Positions 11,786 to 24,265 of a DNA stretch of 64,000 bases are shown here, one piece after another. The stretch is from assembly GCA_043228905.1 (NCBI GenBank), contig JBHGNT010000018.1, positions 15,190,001-15,254,000 of the forward strand. Reading direction: 5' to 3'. The stretch is from Azolla caroliniana. Lineage: Eukaryota > Polypodiophyta. The notes beneath the pieces were generated by a model. It saw only the letters and a program-made list of their open reading frames with translations. It did no database searches and was not told the DNA's origin. Each line of letters opens with the position of its first letter. The first letter of the stretch is position 1. Position numbers and translations under genes: made by a program.

Positions 11786-13952
11786 CCCAGCCCCCCTCAA
11801 CTTTCATCTAATTTTCCTGTTTGTTTAGTTGTTTGTTATTAAATAATTTGGCTTCACACTCTTTTTTGGTTAGAGAAAGTGGGGTTGGGGATGAGAGGAC
11901 CTTGATTAAAAAAAGAAACGGAAAAACAATTCTATAAAAAAACCCAATAATCCCTTTAAAGTTATCTTCTTACAACATGACCCTCCTCCCCTCTTTGCTT
12001 ATAATGTTGAAGGCCACTGGACACTTGAATTGTGACATGCAAGCGGAAATGTTGTTGGCACACATTGTATGTATGCTTACGTTCATCGTATGCACAACGT
12101 AGACAATTGCAATCGGGACGAAGCAAAATGGTTTGTACATACATTGTCCGTTTGACACGGCAATTGTTTTTGTTCTCTTTCGTCGTGCATGCATTCACGC
12201 CGACATACAGTAATACCATCATGCCTTGCCTGTCTTCATTCTCGTCGAATTTAAAATTGTTCTCTGCAAGTGAAATTTATTCATTCCCAAAGGGGGCCAT
12301 CCCTCTCACTTTGCTCAACACAAACTCTTCAATACATAATTATTTCTTCGTTGTTTGTTGCTTTCGTACATCATCATATTTGTTGCCATATACAACTCAC
12401 ACCCATCTCCTTTTTCTAAACTCCACATTTAGCCTACTCAACCATGTTGCCCAAATTCAAATCTTAACACACTGGCTACCCTAGCATATTGCATTGTCGT
12501 CTTCTCTGAATGATGTTGCAACTACCCTCTCGTGCATACTCTTCACGCCTAAATGAATGGCATCCAGATCACTATCCCCTCCTCTCTCTTTTGTCTCTAT
12601 CCTTTTTTAACATATCCCTTGCCTAATTATGAGTTTCTTATGTTTGACCTTTGTTAGCTCGAGAGTATCACGTTTGATTATGCATGGCCACATACTCTCA
12701 CAACAACCTGTACATTAGAAGCATCAGTCGTCCTCATGTGCGTGTTGTAGTCGGCACATATTAAAAATGATAGTTTACAAATAATATGAGCATATATTGG
12801 GTGCATAGTCACATTATTTAAGGTAATCCTTCATGTGTCCCATTAGTCGTTGCTTGATGTGTCGCTTACGTATTACTTTTATTTTTCAATTCGCATCATA
12901 TACATCACATGCAAACTTTTAATGGCTCTCTCTCTCTCTCTCTAGTGGTCGTCATGGGAGGTGAAAAAATATATATCTATGATTGTTAACTTTTTCTTTT
13001 CTAACATAAACGTTAGTTGGCATTTCTTTGTCATTCATTCACTTTACCTTTGAGCTAACCAATAAAGATTTGAATTTTGAAATAGAGGAAACATGTGATG
13101 TGGATTATATCCGCAATAGGTCATGGATACCAAGGCTTCCTATTAATGGGCCTCCATGGCTTTGCATCCCAAAAGACTAGTGTTTCAAATGTCTAGCCAA
13201 CTTCCATGTTAGCTGAGCTGTCCGCTCTTAATCGGACATATAACTCTACATGCATTATTTTTAAGAAATCAACTTGCCAACTTTCAACCTAAGACTTTCA
13301 CAAAACAAATGATTGTATCACTTAAATAAAGTCTTCACCACGCCTATCGATCATAATTATTTAGTCACATTGATATTGTGGTGTTCCTTTCCTTATGTGC
13401 ATTTCACAATATATTGGTGCTTCTTGATGATTTTGATACTAGATAGTGTCATACTACCTTAACATGTGAATACATTATATTCTCCTATAAGTGATCACAT
13501 AAAGTCATGAAGGATAAGTTGAAAAATTGTTTGGAGATAGGCCCACAATCTGTTGGGTTGGCAATCAAGACTGGACTACATAACACTTATACTTTAATTG
13601 TTCATTTGAAGCTCATACATGGTAATGGTCACATATTATGTATATAAAACAATATGCGACATTGATTTACCAAGCTGTTTATCATACTCATCTCCTACCA
13701 TAGAGACAAGATGACATCACCAACCATCACTACATGAAATCAGACTGCTTGATTAAGGGTTGGCTATTTGATTTACTCACACCACATTGGTGTGTGAGAA
13801 AGATCTTATTGAGGAAAATAAAATTTTATCACTCTATGAACTAGATGTTGTCATGAGGTTCTATTGACACATCCCCTTATCCTTTCCCCCATTAATTTTG
13901 CTTTCACATGTTAGATTGTTAGCCGTTTGACAAATACATGTGTAAACGTTTT
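11786..13952. other. Non-coding stretch, no gene recognised
   Basis: Short frames only; the 150-aa plus-strand frame at 12032-12484 has no recognisable motif and unconvincing composition. There is a short (TC)n run at 12929-12944. The stretch ends at the 5' LTR of element A. Confidence 0.5.
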
Positions 13953-14326
13953 TGTTGAGATCTCAAGCTCAATTAAGTTTAGTCGTTTAGTCAACCATAT
14001 AACTTACTAGCTACATAGATAGAATCTAATTTCAATGTTGACTATAAAGGTTTTGTTCCTAGTATTTAAGTGGGAGATCCCTAGATTCCCCACTATTGAG
14101 TTCATTTAATGTAGGACTTACACCCTTATACTTATATTCTCCTTACACATGTGCACCCTTGCACATGAGATGTATATATACCTCATTGTGGGTATTTTTG
14201 TAACTTGATGATAACCTTTTAACATAAGTAAGAGTTCTTTGTGCTACACTCGTTACTCATCCCCCATTTACTATTGATAAGTGTAACTTCCTCTCTCTCT
14301 TCCTCTCACACACACATATACACACA
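13953..14326 (+). repeat. Element A 5' LTR
   Basis: Begins TGTTGAGATCTCAAGC and shares nearly its whole length with 29117-29496, including the phrases 'gggagatccctagattcccc' and 'cacatgtgcacccttgcaca'. The 3' edge falls in a CA-rich run, so the last few bases are uncertain. A TATATATA-like box is present near 14170. Confidence 0.88.
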
Positions 14327-14496
14327 TATCACATAATCTTCTGCAACTTAATCACACACGTGATTAAATACTCACATAATTAGATACTGTGTTTGACACG
14401 CCGACGACAAATCTGGCTATCCACTACAGCAGTGTCGCTACGTTGCACAAGTACGTAAACGAGGGAAGAAAACCCAAAGGAAGATACTACACCAAC

Positions 14497-15107
14497 ATGA
14501 ATGCACAAATGGGCAACTCGCTCCCCAACGAAAAGCTAGACCGGAGTAATTTCTCATCTTGGGAGTACAAGATGAACCAATACCTAGTCGGCCAAGGGTA
14601 TTGGAGCTACACTGACGACGTGCTCGAAAACAAACTCGACATCACAAACGCCAACTACCCAACATTGGTGCAAGGGGCGAGTCGGGTGATGTATTGTTTG
14701 GCAACATGTGTCCACGATCACATGCTCTGTCGCATTCATGATACGAAGACTCCTAGAGAAGTGTGGCGGGATTTGAGACGAATCTTCATTGCAAACACGA
14801 CCGCCCGCAAGCTTCAACTCCAACAAGAGTTGAACAAATCCAACAAAAGGACATGATTGTGTTGGACTACATGAGCAAAATCAAGAATATCTGTGACTCA
14901 CTCAACTCCATCAACATAAACATCGAAGAAGATGAGATGGTGCAAGTGTGCTTGGGTGGCCTCGCACAACGGTTCCACCCAATAAGGATGACAATCTTAG
15001 TGAGGGAGAACCCTCCTTCATTCTTCAACCTTCAATCCATGTTATTGGTCGAAGAGAATCATGTGAGAACAAAGAGCAAGACGTCAGAGGGGCAAATGTT
15101 CTTTTAG
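14497..15107 (+). pseudogene. Element A gag (frameshifted)
   Basis: Capsid-like copia gag. The start at 14497 gives a typical copia opening (NEKLDRSNFSSWEYKMNQYL), followed by a UBN2/gag-like core ending LQLQQELNKSNK. The frame then breaks near 14820-14850 and continues in another frame as VLDYMSKIKNICDSLNSI and IEEDEMVQVCLGGLAQRFHP. A stop at 15105 cuts it before the zinc knuckle. An upstream in-frame extension to 14389 lacks an ATG and is not favoured. Confidence 0.85.
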
Positions 15108-15188
15108 AATTCGGAAGGTGGTCGGGCTGAAAGAGGTAAGTTAAGCCAAGGTAGAGGAGGCCGAGTTGGCTAGCATCATGAAAGCAAC

Positions 15189-15803
15189 TTGACCCTTCGA
15201 CAAGAAAACGGAAATACTCGAGGAACCTTCGATAGAAGGGGGAGTTTTCATGCCAAACACAGTCGGAAAATCATGCATGTTATTTGCAATTACTGTGGTA
15301 AGAACGACCACCGTGAAGAGGAGTGCAGAAAAAAGAGAAGCGATTCGGCTTCCACAAGTCAGGAAGTCATCAATTACGCCACTAACTCCGAATTCGAAGA
15401 TTACGAAGGCATGTTCTTCATGAGGCACAAAGCGAACACTATGTCAACATCTGGTTCGTCTAGCACATCTCCATCAGAAGAAGTATGGTTCGTCGACTCG
15501 GGCGCCTCAAATCACATGACATCCCACGAAGAGTGGTTCAATGACTATTGCACACCCGATCGACCCGACTACATGGAAACAGGAGACAACACCACACACA
15601 CCATTTGGCATATCGACAACATCCCTCTCGTCAAGGGCAACAACAACTACATTAAGAATGTCTTGCACGTTCCCACGATTACAAAGAATTTGGTCTCGGT
15701 CAACCAAATCGTGGAGCAAGGTATGCAAATCCGCTTCAACAAGAGGGGTTGTTTCATAGAAAAGAATGGTCAACTCATAGCTAGAGGACGGAGAGAAGGC
15801 TGA
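15189..15803 (+). pseudogene. Element A zinc knuckle and protease region
   Basis: A CCHC knuckle (CNYCGKNDHREEEC) near 15287 is followed by an intact-looking retropepsin active site, VWFVDSGASNHMTS, near 15487. Then come the gag-pre-integrase motifs VLHVPTITKNLVSVNQIVEQ. The catalytic D-S-G is preserved although the element as a whole is broken by stops on both sides. Confidence 0.88.
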
Positions 15804-17032
15804 ATGTTTATTCTTGATTCGAATGAGTTAAAATCAGCAATGTATGCCAAAGGTCTCAAAACTGAGATGAACATCAAATTGTGGCACAAGAGAATCGGTC
15901 ACATCAATGTTCGACGGCTCCGATCTATGTAGTCGAAGGGAGTAGTTTTCGGACTCCCAACTTTTGAGTCGAAACGTGTCAACTGAGTATGCGAAGCATG
16001 CCAACTTGGCAAACAACATAGACTCCCATTTCCAAAGGAGAGCTATGTAAGCAAAGGCCTCCTTGACGTAGTCCACTCGGATATATGGGGGTCGGTTCAA
16101 ACGCCAATGATGGGCGGATGCCGATACTACCTCACCTTTATCAATGATCACTCTTGATACACTTGGATCTTTTCGATGAAGAAAAAGAGTGAAGTGCTTT
16201 TCCACTTCCAGAAGCTCAAGTGCCAAGTCAAAAAAGAAACCGGTTGGTACATTCGATGCCTAAGATTGGATGGAGGGAAGGAGTACTTCTCTGATGAATT
16301 CATCTCCTACCTCCAAAGTGAAGGCATTCAGAGAGAATTTTCATACCAACACAGCCCCCAATAAAATGGAGTAGCCGAAATGAAGAATCGGCACATACTC
16401 GAGGTAGCATGAGCAATGTTGCATGAGAAGCACATGCCGAATTATTATTGGGCCGAAGCGGCATCCACAACCGTCTACATTATGAATAAATGCACAACCA
16501 CTAGAGCACACGAACTGACTCCACATGAGGTTTATGTTGGAAAGAAGCCGACCTTGTTGCATCTACGAGTATTCGGAAGTATAGCCTACGTCCACATTCT
16601 GACCGAGAAATGACAAAAGCTCGACCCGACGTCCGAAAAGTGTGTTTTCGTAGGATATTTGTCCGAACAAAAAGGATACAAGTGCTTCAACCCTTCGAGC
16701 CAATCCGTTTGGGTAAGTCGGGATGTTATTTTGACGAATCGGCATCTTGGTATAAGGTCGACTCGACTCTATCCGAACCGAGCGAGGAAGAGCTAGACGT
16801 CAACTCAGATGACGACGTGCAGCCACTACCTATACCATTGGAAAGTCCAAACTCAACCATGATGAGCGGACCACAAGAGCCTCAAAGCGTTGGATGCATA
16901 CTCCAAATAGGGGCCGGATTGGACAAAGGCAAAGGTAAGTTGCCCGAATACGAAGTCAATCATCCCGACGAAAGCGACTCGGATGTGTCGGCTCGCTCTC
17001 TGGATAGTGAGTTAAGAGTACCCATTATGTGA
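15804..17032 (+). pseudogene. Element A integrase
   Basis: Copia integrase with the HHCC zinc finger (LWHKRIGHIN and VCEACQLGKQH) and the catalytic triad regions HSDIWG (near 16072), CLRLDGGKEY (near 16260) and NGVAEMKNR (near 16367). At least five in-frame stops interrupt it, for example near 15931, 15984, 16157, 16361 and 16611. The C-terminal part continues in other frames to about 17030. Inactive. Confidence 0.88.
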
Positions 17033-17176
17033 ACTCTCGGTGTAAAGAAGGCACTAGCATCTACGAACGAAAAACTCCGACGCTCGTCCCAAGAGAAGAA
17101 TCCAGTTACTCGATTCGGCTACAATGAGTATATGGCACATCACTATGCTTTCATGATGAAGGTAGTAGCCGAATGA

Positions 17177-17561
17177 GTGCCGGAATGTTTTTCAACAGTA
17201 GCTTGTGACCCCCCATGGATTGAAGCCATGGACGAAGAAATGCAAGCACTAGTCGACAATGACACATGGGACCTTGTAGCACCTCCACTGCACAAGAAGG
17301 CGATCGGTTGTCAATGGATTTACAAGATCAAACACAATACCGATGGCTCCATTAACCGATACAAAGCTTGTCTTGTTGCTAAGGGGTACACTCAAACCCA
17401 TGGCATCAACTACGAAGAAACCTTTGCCCCGGTGGCAAAGATGACCACGATTCGAACAATCCTGGCATTCCCGGCAGCAAAAGGGTGGCACCTCCACCAA
17501 ATGGATGTGAAAAATGCGTTCCTCCAAGGTGAGCTAGAGGAGGAGGTGTACATGATACAAA
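17177..17561 (+). pseudogene. Element A reverse transcriptase, N-terminal half
   Basis: Copia RT start: [20 protein letters not shown], then [11 protein letters not shown], the [16 protein letters not shown] motif and [20 protein letters not shown]. The frame stops abruptly at MIQ where element B begins (17562) and resumes in phase at 27842 with PPDYKSKS. The break is therefore an insertion and not a decay product. Confidence 0.92.
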
Positions 17562-18086
17562 TATTAGGAATCGACTGGCCACAACCGGTTATACATTCGT
17601 ATTCGTGTGGAGAAACCAAGAACTAGTATACAGACGAAAACGTGAAGACACAGAGACACCGATATTTTACGTGGAAAACACGAAATGGGAAAAACCATGG
17701 GGGTCCACAAACCCCAAGAAAAACAGATCACTATAGTAGAGAGGAAGTACAAAATCTGGAACTCGGAGGCAACGATCTCGAGTTCTCCTTCGTCTGACAG
17801 ACGGCTACAGAGTTACACTCTCACACTCTCACTTACGGTTACAGAGGCAACTACCTCGTTCTAACTTTACAATAATGATCAACTACACTTACTAAAGTTT
17901 GCCCTAGTTGCTTATAAACAAAAGCAACTTTCTGGCTATTTACAAGTATAGCCCACAAGGGCATTTTACAATTATAGTCTTCCGAAACGATTTTAGTTTT
18001 TAGTTTTTAGTTTTTGGTTTTCCATTTCCATTTCCATTTCGGCCAATGGGAATGGAAATCCCATTCAGAGGGACATGTTTCCCAAC
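17562..18086 (-). repeat. Element B 3' LTR
   Basis: Starts TATTAGGAATCG on the plus strand where the other copy has TGTTAGGAATCG, so the terminal dinucleotide has mutated. It ends ATGTTTCCCAACA. It is 525 bp against 553 bp for its partner; one visible difference is a block of repeated 'tttagt' (18000-18015). Confidence 0.9.
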
Positions 18087-18099
18087 AAACTCCCCCTTT

Positions 18100-18685
18100 A
18101 CTCTGGCATGGGGTACTTCACCAAATCGACTCTCTGTCGGCACACGTTTAGCTTTTTGGCTAACAGTACCTTCGTCAACATATCCGATCCATTTTCGGCC
18201 GTGTGGATCTTCACTAGAGAAAACTCCTTTTTTTCTACTCGCTCTCGGAGCCAGTGATATCTTCTCTAGATGTGTTTGGTCCTCAAGTGGTAGGCGACAT
18301 TTTTCGCAAGGTGGATGGCACTCTGGTTATCGCAATGGAGTTGGAATTCCTCCTGCTGAATTCCCAGCTCATCGATAAACTCCTTCATCCATATGATTTC
18401 CTTGCCGGCTTCTACTGTGGCCATATATTCGGCTTCCGTGGTCGACAACGCCACGGCCTTCTGCAACCTCGACTGCCACGAAACAGCTCCCCCTGCATAA
18501 GTCATTATGTACTCGGACGTGGATCGGCTGATATCCACATCAGGCGACATGTCCGAGTTAGTATAAGTATAACCTTCCAGTGTGGGGTTCCCCGGACTGA
18601 AACGAAGACACACGTTTGAGGTGCCTTTTAGGTATCGAAGTATCCACTTCACGACAATCCAATGCTCTCTTCCGGGGTTGCTCAT
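18100..18685 (-). pseudogene. Element B RNase H
   Basis: Minus-strand copia RNase H: WILRYLKGTSNVCLRFS, then STSEYIMTYAGGAVSWQSR, ALSTTEAEYMATVEAGKEII and LHCDNQSAIHLAKN. The acidic residues of the active site (TEAEY and CDN) are visible. The main frame ends after HLRTKHI at 18266 where a stop falls, and related sequence (YHWLRE-like) continues to about 18100. Confidence 0.88.
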
Positions 18686-19434
18686 ATATCAACTAACCAC
18701 GCCGACTGCGTATCCTATGTACGGCATGGTACATAGCATCGCGTACATTAGGCTTCCAACTGCTGAGGCATAAGGAACTTTTGACATCTCGGCCTTCTTG
18801 GTTTTTGATTTCGGACATTGTTCATTACTTAGCTTGTAGTTCGTCGGCAGTGTCAAGTTGACTGGTTTCATGCTTTCCATACTGAATCTCTGGAGCACCT
18901 TTGTCACATATTTTTCTTGTGACAACCACAACAATTTCTTTGTTCGATCCCAAACAATGTGCATCCCTAGGATTTGCTTTGACGAACCCATATCCTTCAT
19001 CGAGAATGATCTGCTGAAAGTCGTCTTCAACACTCGGATCTTCATATGGTCCTGTTCAACAATCAACATGTCATCCATGTACAACAAGAGGATGAGGAAA
19101 TCTCCTCCGTCGAATTTCTTCACAAATACACAATGATCGGCCTCCGTTTTGTGGTACCCATTATCAGTCATGAAAGATTCGAATTTTTGGTACCATTGCC
19201 AAGGTGCTTGCTTCAACTCGTATAGGCTCTTCCTTAATCGGCATACCAGGTTCTCTTTACCTTTCTCCACAAATGCTTTCGGCTGGTGCATATAGATCTC
19301 CTCGTCGAGATCACCATGTAGAAACGCCCTCTTGACATCCAATTGTTCGACTTCGAGATTCATGCTGGCCACGATGCTCAGTATGGTTCGGATTGACGTC
19401 ATCTTTACGACCGGGACAAATATTTCGTCGAAAT
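18686..19434 (-). pseudogene. Element B reverse transcriptase, C-terminal half
   Basis: Copia RT: MTSIRTILSIVASMNLEVEQ, LDVKRAFLHGDLDEEIYMHQ, LYELKQAPWQWYQKFESFM, and the catalytic YMDDMLI. It is preceded on the minus strand by FDEIFVPVVK, which joins directly to the segment at 24640 once element C and one GAAAT copy are removed. A stop separates it from the RNase H segment. Confidence 0.9.
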
Positions 19435-19819
19435 TGTTGTGAAGGCGCTCCAGCTCTTCTTAATGCACAATGGATCGTGATGTGCTAGATCGTTTAGTGT
19501 GCTCAAGACAGAAAAGGAAGGAGGAAAGAGACTTACCTCTATAGCAACCCAAAAGCTTATATGTCATTACATGCAAAGAAACCTCTCTCGTTAGTTTTCT
19601 GTTTTTCTACTTCTCTCTCTCTCTCTCTCTTACTTTTTTACCTAAGTTATAAGTGACTTACATATGCAACTAATTAGCTGTGAGTAGCTAAATAACTATA
19701 AATAGCTAAATAGTTGTTTTGCTTATATGTTCACTAGTAGCTAATTTTCCTAATAGCTACTATAGAAGATCTTATTTCCCAATAAGCATCACATGCTTTT
19801 ATTGAGCTTGTTCTCAACA
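19435..19819 (-). repeat. Element C 3' LTR
   Basis: 385 bp, TGTTGTGAAGGCG to TTCTCAACA on the plus strand. It matches 24266-24634 but holds a longer (CT)n run near 19614-19630 and an extra block near 19640-19670. Confidence 0.92.
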
Positions 19820-19869
19820 CTCCCACTCAAGCTCAACTTATCCTTTCTTGAGGTCATCTTTAGTCTTCT

Positions 19870-21168
19870 TTCCTTCATGCTTTACAGCTATCATACCAAT
19901 GCTTATAATTCCCCTCATGTTCCGAAATCAGTCCCTTCGTAAAAATATCAGCCACTTGCTGATTTGTGCTTACATACAACAGATCCACTTCTCCATCAAT
20001 CACTTTTTTCTCTAACAAAGTGATAATACACTTCAATGTGCTTTGTTCTTGCATGGAACACTAGGTTTTTTGCGAGTTGAATGCTGCTCATATTGTCACA
20101 CCAAATTGTGACTGCACCATCTATGTACTCTCCCAAATCAACAAGCAATCTTCTGATCCATACCTCTTCACAAGTGGTTATTGCAGCTCCTCTATATTCA
20201 GCTTCAATACTTGATAATGCACTAGTAGATTATTTCTTGCTACTCCATGAAATAGCTGCACTTCCCAAAGTAAACATATATCCACTTGTGGATCTTTTAT
20301 CAGTTTGGCTTCCAACCCAATCAACATATGTATATCCTTCCAGCTTTATGTCCAGATCAGCCTTGTAAAACAACCCATAGTTATGAGTAGCTTTTATATA
20401 CCTCAAGATTCTTCTAATGTAGTCCATATGTGGCTTTGTTGGCTTTTGCATAAACTGGGTGACTAATCCAACAACATAACTCAAATTAGGTCTTGTTATA
20501 GTCAAATATATGAGGCTCCTCACCATAGACTTGTACATGTTTACATCTTCTCGTTTGGTTCCCAAATCATCCCTCAATTTGCAGTTCTTATCCAATGGTA
20601 CATTAATAGGTTTGCATCCAAGCATACCATACTTCTCCAACATAGTTGTTGCATACTGTTTTTGCAACATATATATACCACTTTCAGATCTAATCATCTC
20701 AATACCAAGAAAGTATCTCAACTCTCCCAAATCCTTCATATAAAATTGCATTTCCAGATTTTTCTTCAGCTTATTTATTTCATCCATAGAATCACCTCCG
20801 ATGATTAAATCATCTACATAAATCAAAGTCACAACAATGCAATCATTCATCTTCGTTATATACAATGATGGATCAACCTTTGATATTCTGAAGGCAAATT
20901 TTTTAAGAGATTTTGAAAGTTCTTTGTGCCATGCTCTCGGTGCTTGTTTCAGTCCATAGAGAGCATTTTTCAGCTTACAAACATATTCTGGATGCTTCTT
21001 ATCTTCAAATCCTAGTGGTTTACACATGTATACTTTCTCTTCCAAGTTACCATGTAAAAAGGCATTTTTTACATCCATATGGTGCAGAACCCATCTTTTG
21101 GTTGCACTTACAACAAGTAGTGTCCTCAAGGTTGTCATTTTTGCAACTGGTGCAAATGTTTTCATCAT
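19870..21168 (-). pseudogene. Element C reverse transcriptase and RNase H
   Basis: Minus-strand copia [22 protein letters not shown]-type start, [39 protein letters not shown], the catalytic YVDDLIIGGD and YFLGIEMI. The RNase H follows: YADW-like region (YTYVDWVGSQTDKRSTSGY), SAAISWSSKK, a stop at 20229, then EAEYRGAA and IWCDNMSSIQLAKN down to about 19870. RT catalytic residues look intact, but the frame is broken at its start (21169) and in RNase H. Confidence 0.92.
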
Positions 21169-21208
21169 AATCTATTGCTTGCATCTGGGCATATCCCTTT
21201 GCCATAAG

Positions 21209-22100
21209 TCATGCTTTATGTCTACTTACATTCCCATTGGAATCATGCTTTGTTTTGTAGACCAATTTGCAACCTATAACATTTTTTCCTTTTGGTAACT
21301 TTACTAAATCCCATGTTTTATTTTCAGCCAATGCATCTATTTCTTCTTGCATTGCATTCACCCATTTCTTATCAGATTTTGCTTCATCAAAACTATTTGG
21401 ATCAAGAATTTGCACCACTTTAGACATATATGCGTAATGCATAGCCATGTATGTATCATAACCAAATCTTTCAACAATATTTTTCTCTCTATCTGATCTT
21501 CTCAGTTTCAAATTTGCATCTTTTATTGTCTTCTCAATACCAGGGATTTTCAGGGCTCGTATACCCAACTCATCATCCAATGATGTATCTGAATCTACAT
21601 CGTCCATGTTTCTAGACCCTCCATCAAACATTTCATATTCTGGCATCTTCTGTTTTCCCTTTTTATCATCATATTTTTTTGTCTTGCATTCTTTCCACTC
21701 CAAGAATTTGATTCAGATTTACTACAAGATTTTTCAGATGGTCCAGTACATTCTATTGATGTTGAACTTTCCTATCCAACATTGCTTCCATTTCCATGGT
21801 TATCACTTCCATTTTCAGATTTGTTCTTGTCTTCATTTTCATTGTCTTCATCACTTTCTACATTTTCTTTTGAGTTGTACCATCTCCCCAACTCATCAAA
21901 TATTACATCATGGCTCAATACAATCTTTTTTGTCAATGGGTTATAGCATATATACCCTTTTTGCTCCTCTTAATATCCAACAAGAACACATTTTTCAGTT
22001 TTTGGATCAAGCTTACTTCTTACTTCATCAGGTACATGGACATAGGCAAGACATCCAAACACTTTTAAGTGTCCTAAACTAGGTTTCCTTCCATAGAATC
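21209..22100 (-). pseudogene. Element C integrase C-terminus and RT N-terminus
   Basis: The frame at 21209-21703 carries the linker and the start of RT: SDREKNIVERFGYDTYMAMH, KWVNAMQEEIDALAENKTW and VIGCKLVYKTKHDSNGN. The upstream piece to 22100 is a broken copy of the integrase C-terminal region, with VFGCLAYVHVPDE-like sequence on the minus strand near 22025-22060. It has stops and frame changes and is not functional. Confidence 0.8.
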
Positions 22101-22101
22101 A

Positions 22102-22832
22102 TTATTTAGGAGTTACTTCATGTACTCCAGATGTTATACATCTATTTAGAATAAAGTTGGTTGTGTTTACAACTTTTGCCCAGTAATACAATGGCATATT
22201 TTTTTCAGTCATCAAGGCTCTTGCTATGTTCACCAAAGTTCTGTTTTTTCTCTCAGCCACTCCATTTTGCTGTGGAGTATATCTACATGTGAATTGTCTC
22301 CTTATTCCTTGATTGCATAGAAAATTAGAAAAATCATTTGAGAAGTATTCTCCTCCTCCATCAGCCCTAAACATTTTACTCTAGTTCCAACATGCTTTTC
22401 TACCATGCATTTAAACTTATGAAAGCAATCAAATACTTCACTTTTCTCTTTCATGAAGTAAACCCATGTTTTCCTTGAGCAATCATCAATAAATGTTACA
22501 TAAAACCTACAACCACCAATTGATGCATTTTTTATTGGTCCCCATACATATGTATGTACCAAATCCAACAAATTTTTGCTTACATGTCTTTCATGAGGGA
22601 AAGGTAACCTGTTTTGCTTTCTAGATTGGCATGCTTCACATATTTTGCTCATCTCACAGTCTTTCAACTTAGGCAGTTCAACCATTGCATTTTTCCTCAA
22701 CATATTTTTCAAGGTTTGCATACTTATGTGACCGATTCTTTTATGCCACATCTCCACATCAGAGATTACATTCATTCCTTCTGCAAACATGGCTGTAATA
22801 TTTTTAGGCATATCTACATTTAATAGAAACAT
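22102..22832 (-). pseudogene. Element C integrase
   Basis: HHCC finger (MWHKRIGHIS and KICEACQSRKQ) followed by the catalytic core. The first catalytic Asp is replaced: the family's HTDVWGP reads HTYVWGP here. After VKCLGLMEEEN the frame shifts, and the rest continues in another frame as FRADGGGEYFSNDF and NGVAERKNRTLVNIA (22102-22374). The frameshift plus the lost Asp make it inactive. Confidence 0.9.
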
Positions 22833-23787
22833 TCTTCCTTGTCATTTTCCTTTTGCAATAAGCTTTCCATGTTTCTCTATAAAGCATCTTAAACTTAACT
22901 TGCATTCCTTGCTCTACTATCTGTCCAACAAAAATAAGATTCTTTGCCAGGTTTGGCACATGCATAACATTCAACATATACTTTGTTTTTCCTTTTTCTT
23001 CCCACAATGGGATATCTCCAACATGCTCGATTGTATGAGTGGTATTATCACTTGTCTGTACATAACCAGGAATCTCTGGTTCTCTTAGACTTTCAAACCA
23101 ATTTGCATGTCTTGTCATATGATTATATGCCCTAGAATCTACATACCACATATACTCTTCATTGCATCTTTGTGAACATTCAGCCATTGCTGCTGTCTCA
23201 TGTTGTATCATAAATGCACCTTCTTTATCACACTTTTCACTAGTTGAAGCATAGTTATTTTGCGGTCTCTTCCCTCTTTTTTCATCATTTTGCTTTTTAT
23301 AGCATTTAGCCTGTGTATGGCCTGGTTTTACACAATACCAACAACCATCATCATTCAAAAAATCCTGCTTACCTCTGCCTCGATTGCCCCCCCTATTTCT
23401 TCCACTTGTAGCTTGTTGTCCTCTTCCTTGATAATTATTGCTGGTTCTAATTGAACCAAATCTTCCCCGGCCTCTTCCAACACTATTGTAGAGGGCTTGC
23501 CCCTCAGTTTCAAAGTTTCCTTTGTTTACATTATCCATCTGATTTCTTTCTTCCACTACAAACATTGAAACTAGATTTGGAAAACTTGGGATGTTATCCC
23601 TTGTGAGAATAAATGTTTTGAAGCTTTTACATTGAGGTCCTAAGCCTCTTAAGCATATTTCCACCTTATCATCATCTTCTACGTTCACATTAATAAAAGC
23701 AAGTGACTCACATATGCTCTTTATTTTCAGAGCATACTCATTAACTGACATCTTACCTTTTTCCAAGGTATTTAGCTTAGTCTTCAA
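22804..23787 (-). pseudogene. Element C gag C-terminus, zinc knuckle and protease
   Basis: LKTKLNTLEKGKMSVNEYAL and VEICLRGLGPQCKSF are copia gag. A Gly/Arg-rich stretch precedes the knuckle CWYCVKPGHTQAKC. The protease motif that should read VDSGASNHMT is VDSRAYNHMT (near 23130), with the active-site Gly lost. Pre-integrase motifs VMHVPNLAKNLIFVGQIVEQ follow. Confidence 0.9.
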
Positions 23788-24249
23788 CTAAAGCTTTCTA
23801 GCCTTTGTGTTTACTGCAAATAGTTTTACCAAACTGTCCCAAGCTTCTTTCGGAAGCAAAGCATCTTGTATGTGTCGAAGCATCGAATATGAGATGCTAA
23901 GTGACAACCAATGCAATACTTTCCTTGCCCCTTGATTCCATTCCTTAAAATTTGCTTTCATCTATGCAGCAGTTGCATTTTCTTCAAGGATATCTAGATC
24001 CTCTTCTGGGTCTCCTTCAATGTAATCCCAGTATCCTTTTCCCATCAGGAAATTTATCATTCTGAATTTCCATGCAGGTAAATTGTTTTTGTCTAACTTT
24101 TCTGTGACTATTTGGCTTCCATTCTCAACAACCATTCTCTCTTTCAAATTAGGGCTTTTGCTATGATTAACTTCACAGAAAACTCTCTGATTCAGAACAA
24201 CAACCAGAACGAAACTTCTTAGATTTGTATTGTTCCTCTTTGCGAGCAA
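23788..24249 (-). pseudogene. Element C gag N-terminus
   Basis: Typical copia gag opening: IVTEKLDKNNLPAWKFRMIN and FLMGKGYWDYIEG. A stop follows NATAA at 23962. The remainder, with LHWLSLSISYSMLRHIQDAL and AWDSLVKLF, runs to a second stop near 23788. The start lies just inside the primer-binding site. Confidence 0.85.
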
Positions 24250-24265
24250 CTCTGTTTTGATACCA
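24250..24265 (-). other. Element C primer-binding site (initiator Met tRNA type)
   Basis: On the minus strand the LTR end TAACA is followed directly by TGGTATCAAAACAGAG, close to the usual TGGTATCAGAGC primer site of plant copia elements. This fixes the 5' end of C on the right side. Confidence 0.85.

Noticed and set aside
12032-12484. 150-aa plus-strand frame as a gene
   Set aside because: No motif, Leu/Ser/Thr-rich translation of AT-rich sequence, and overlapping antisense frames of similar length.
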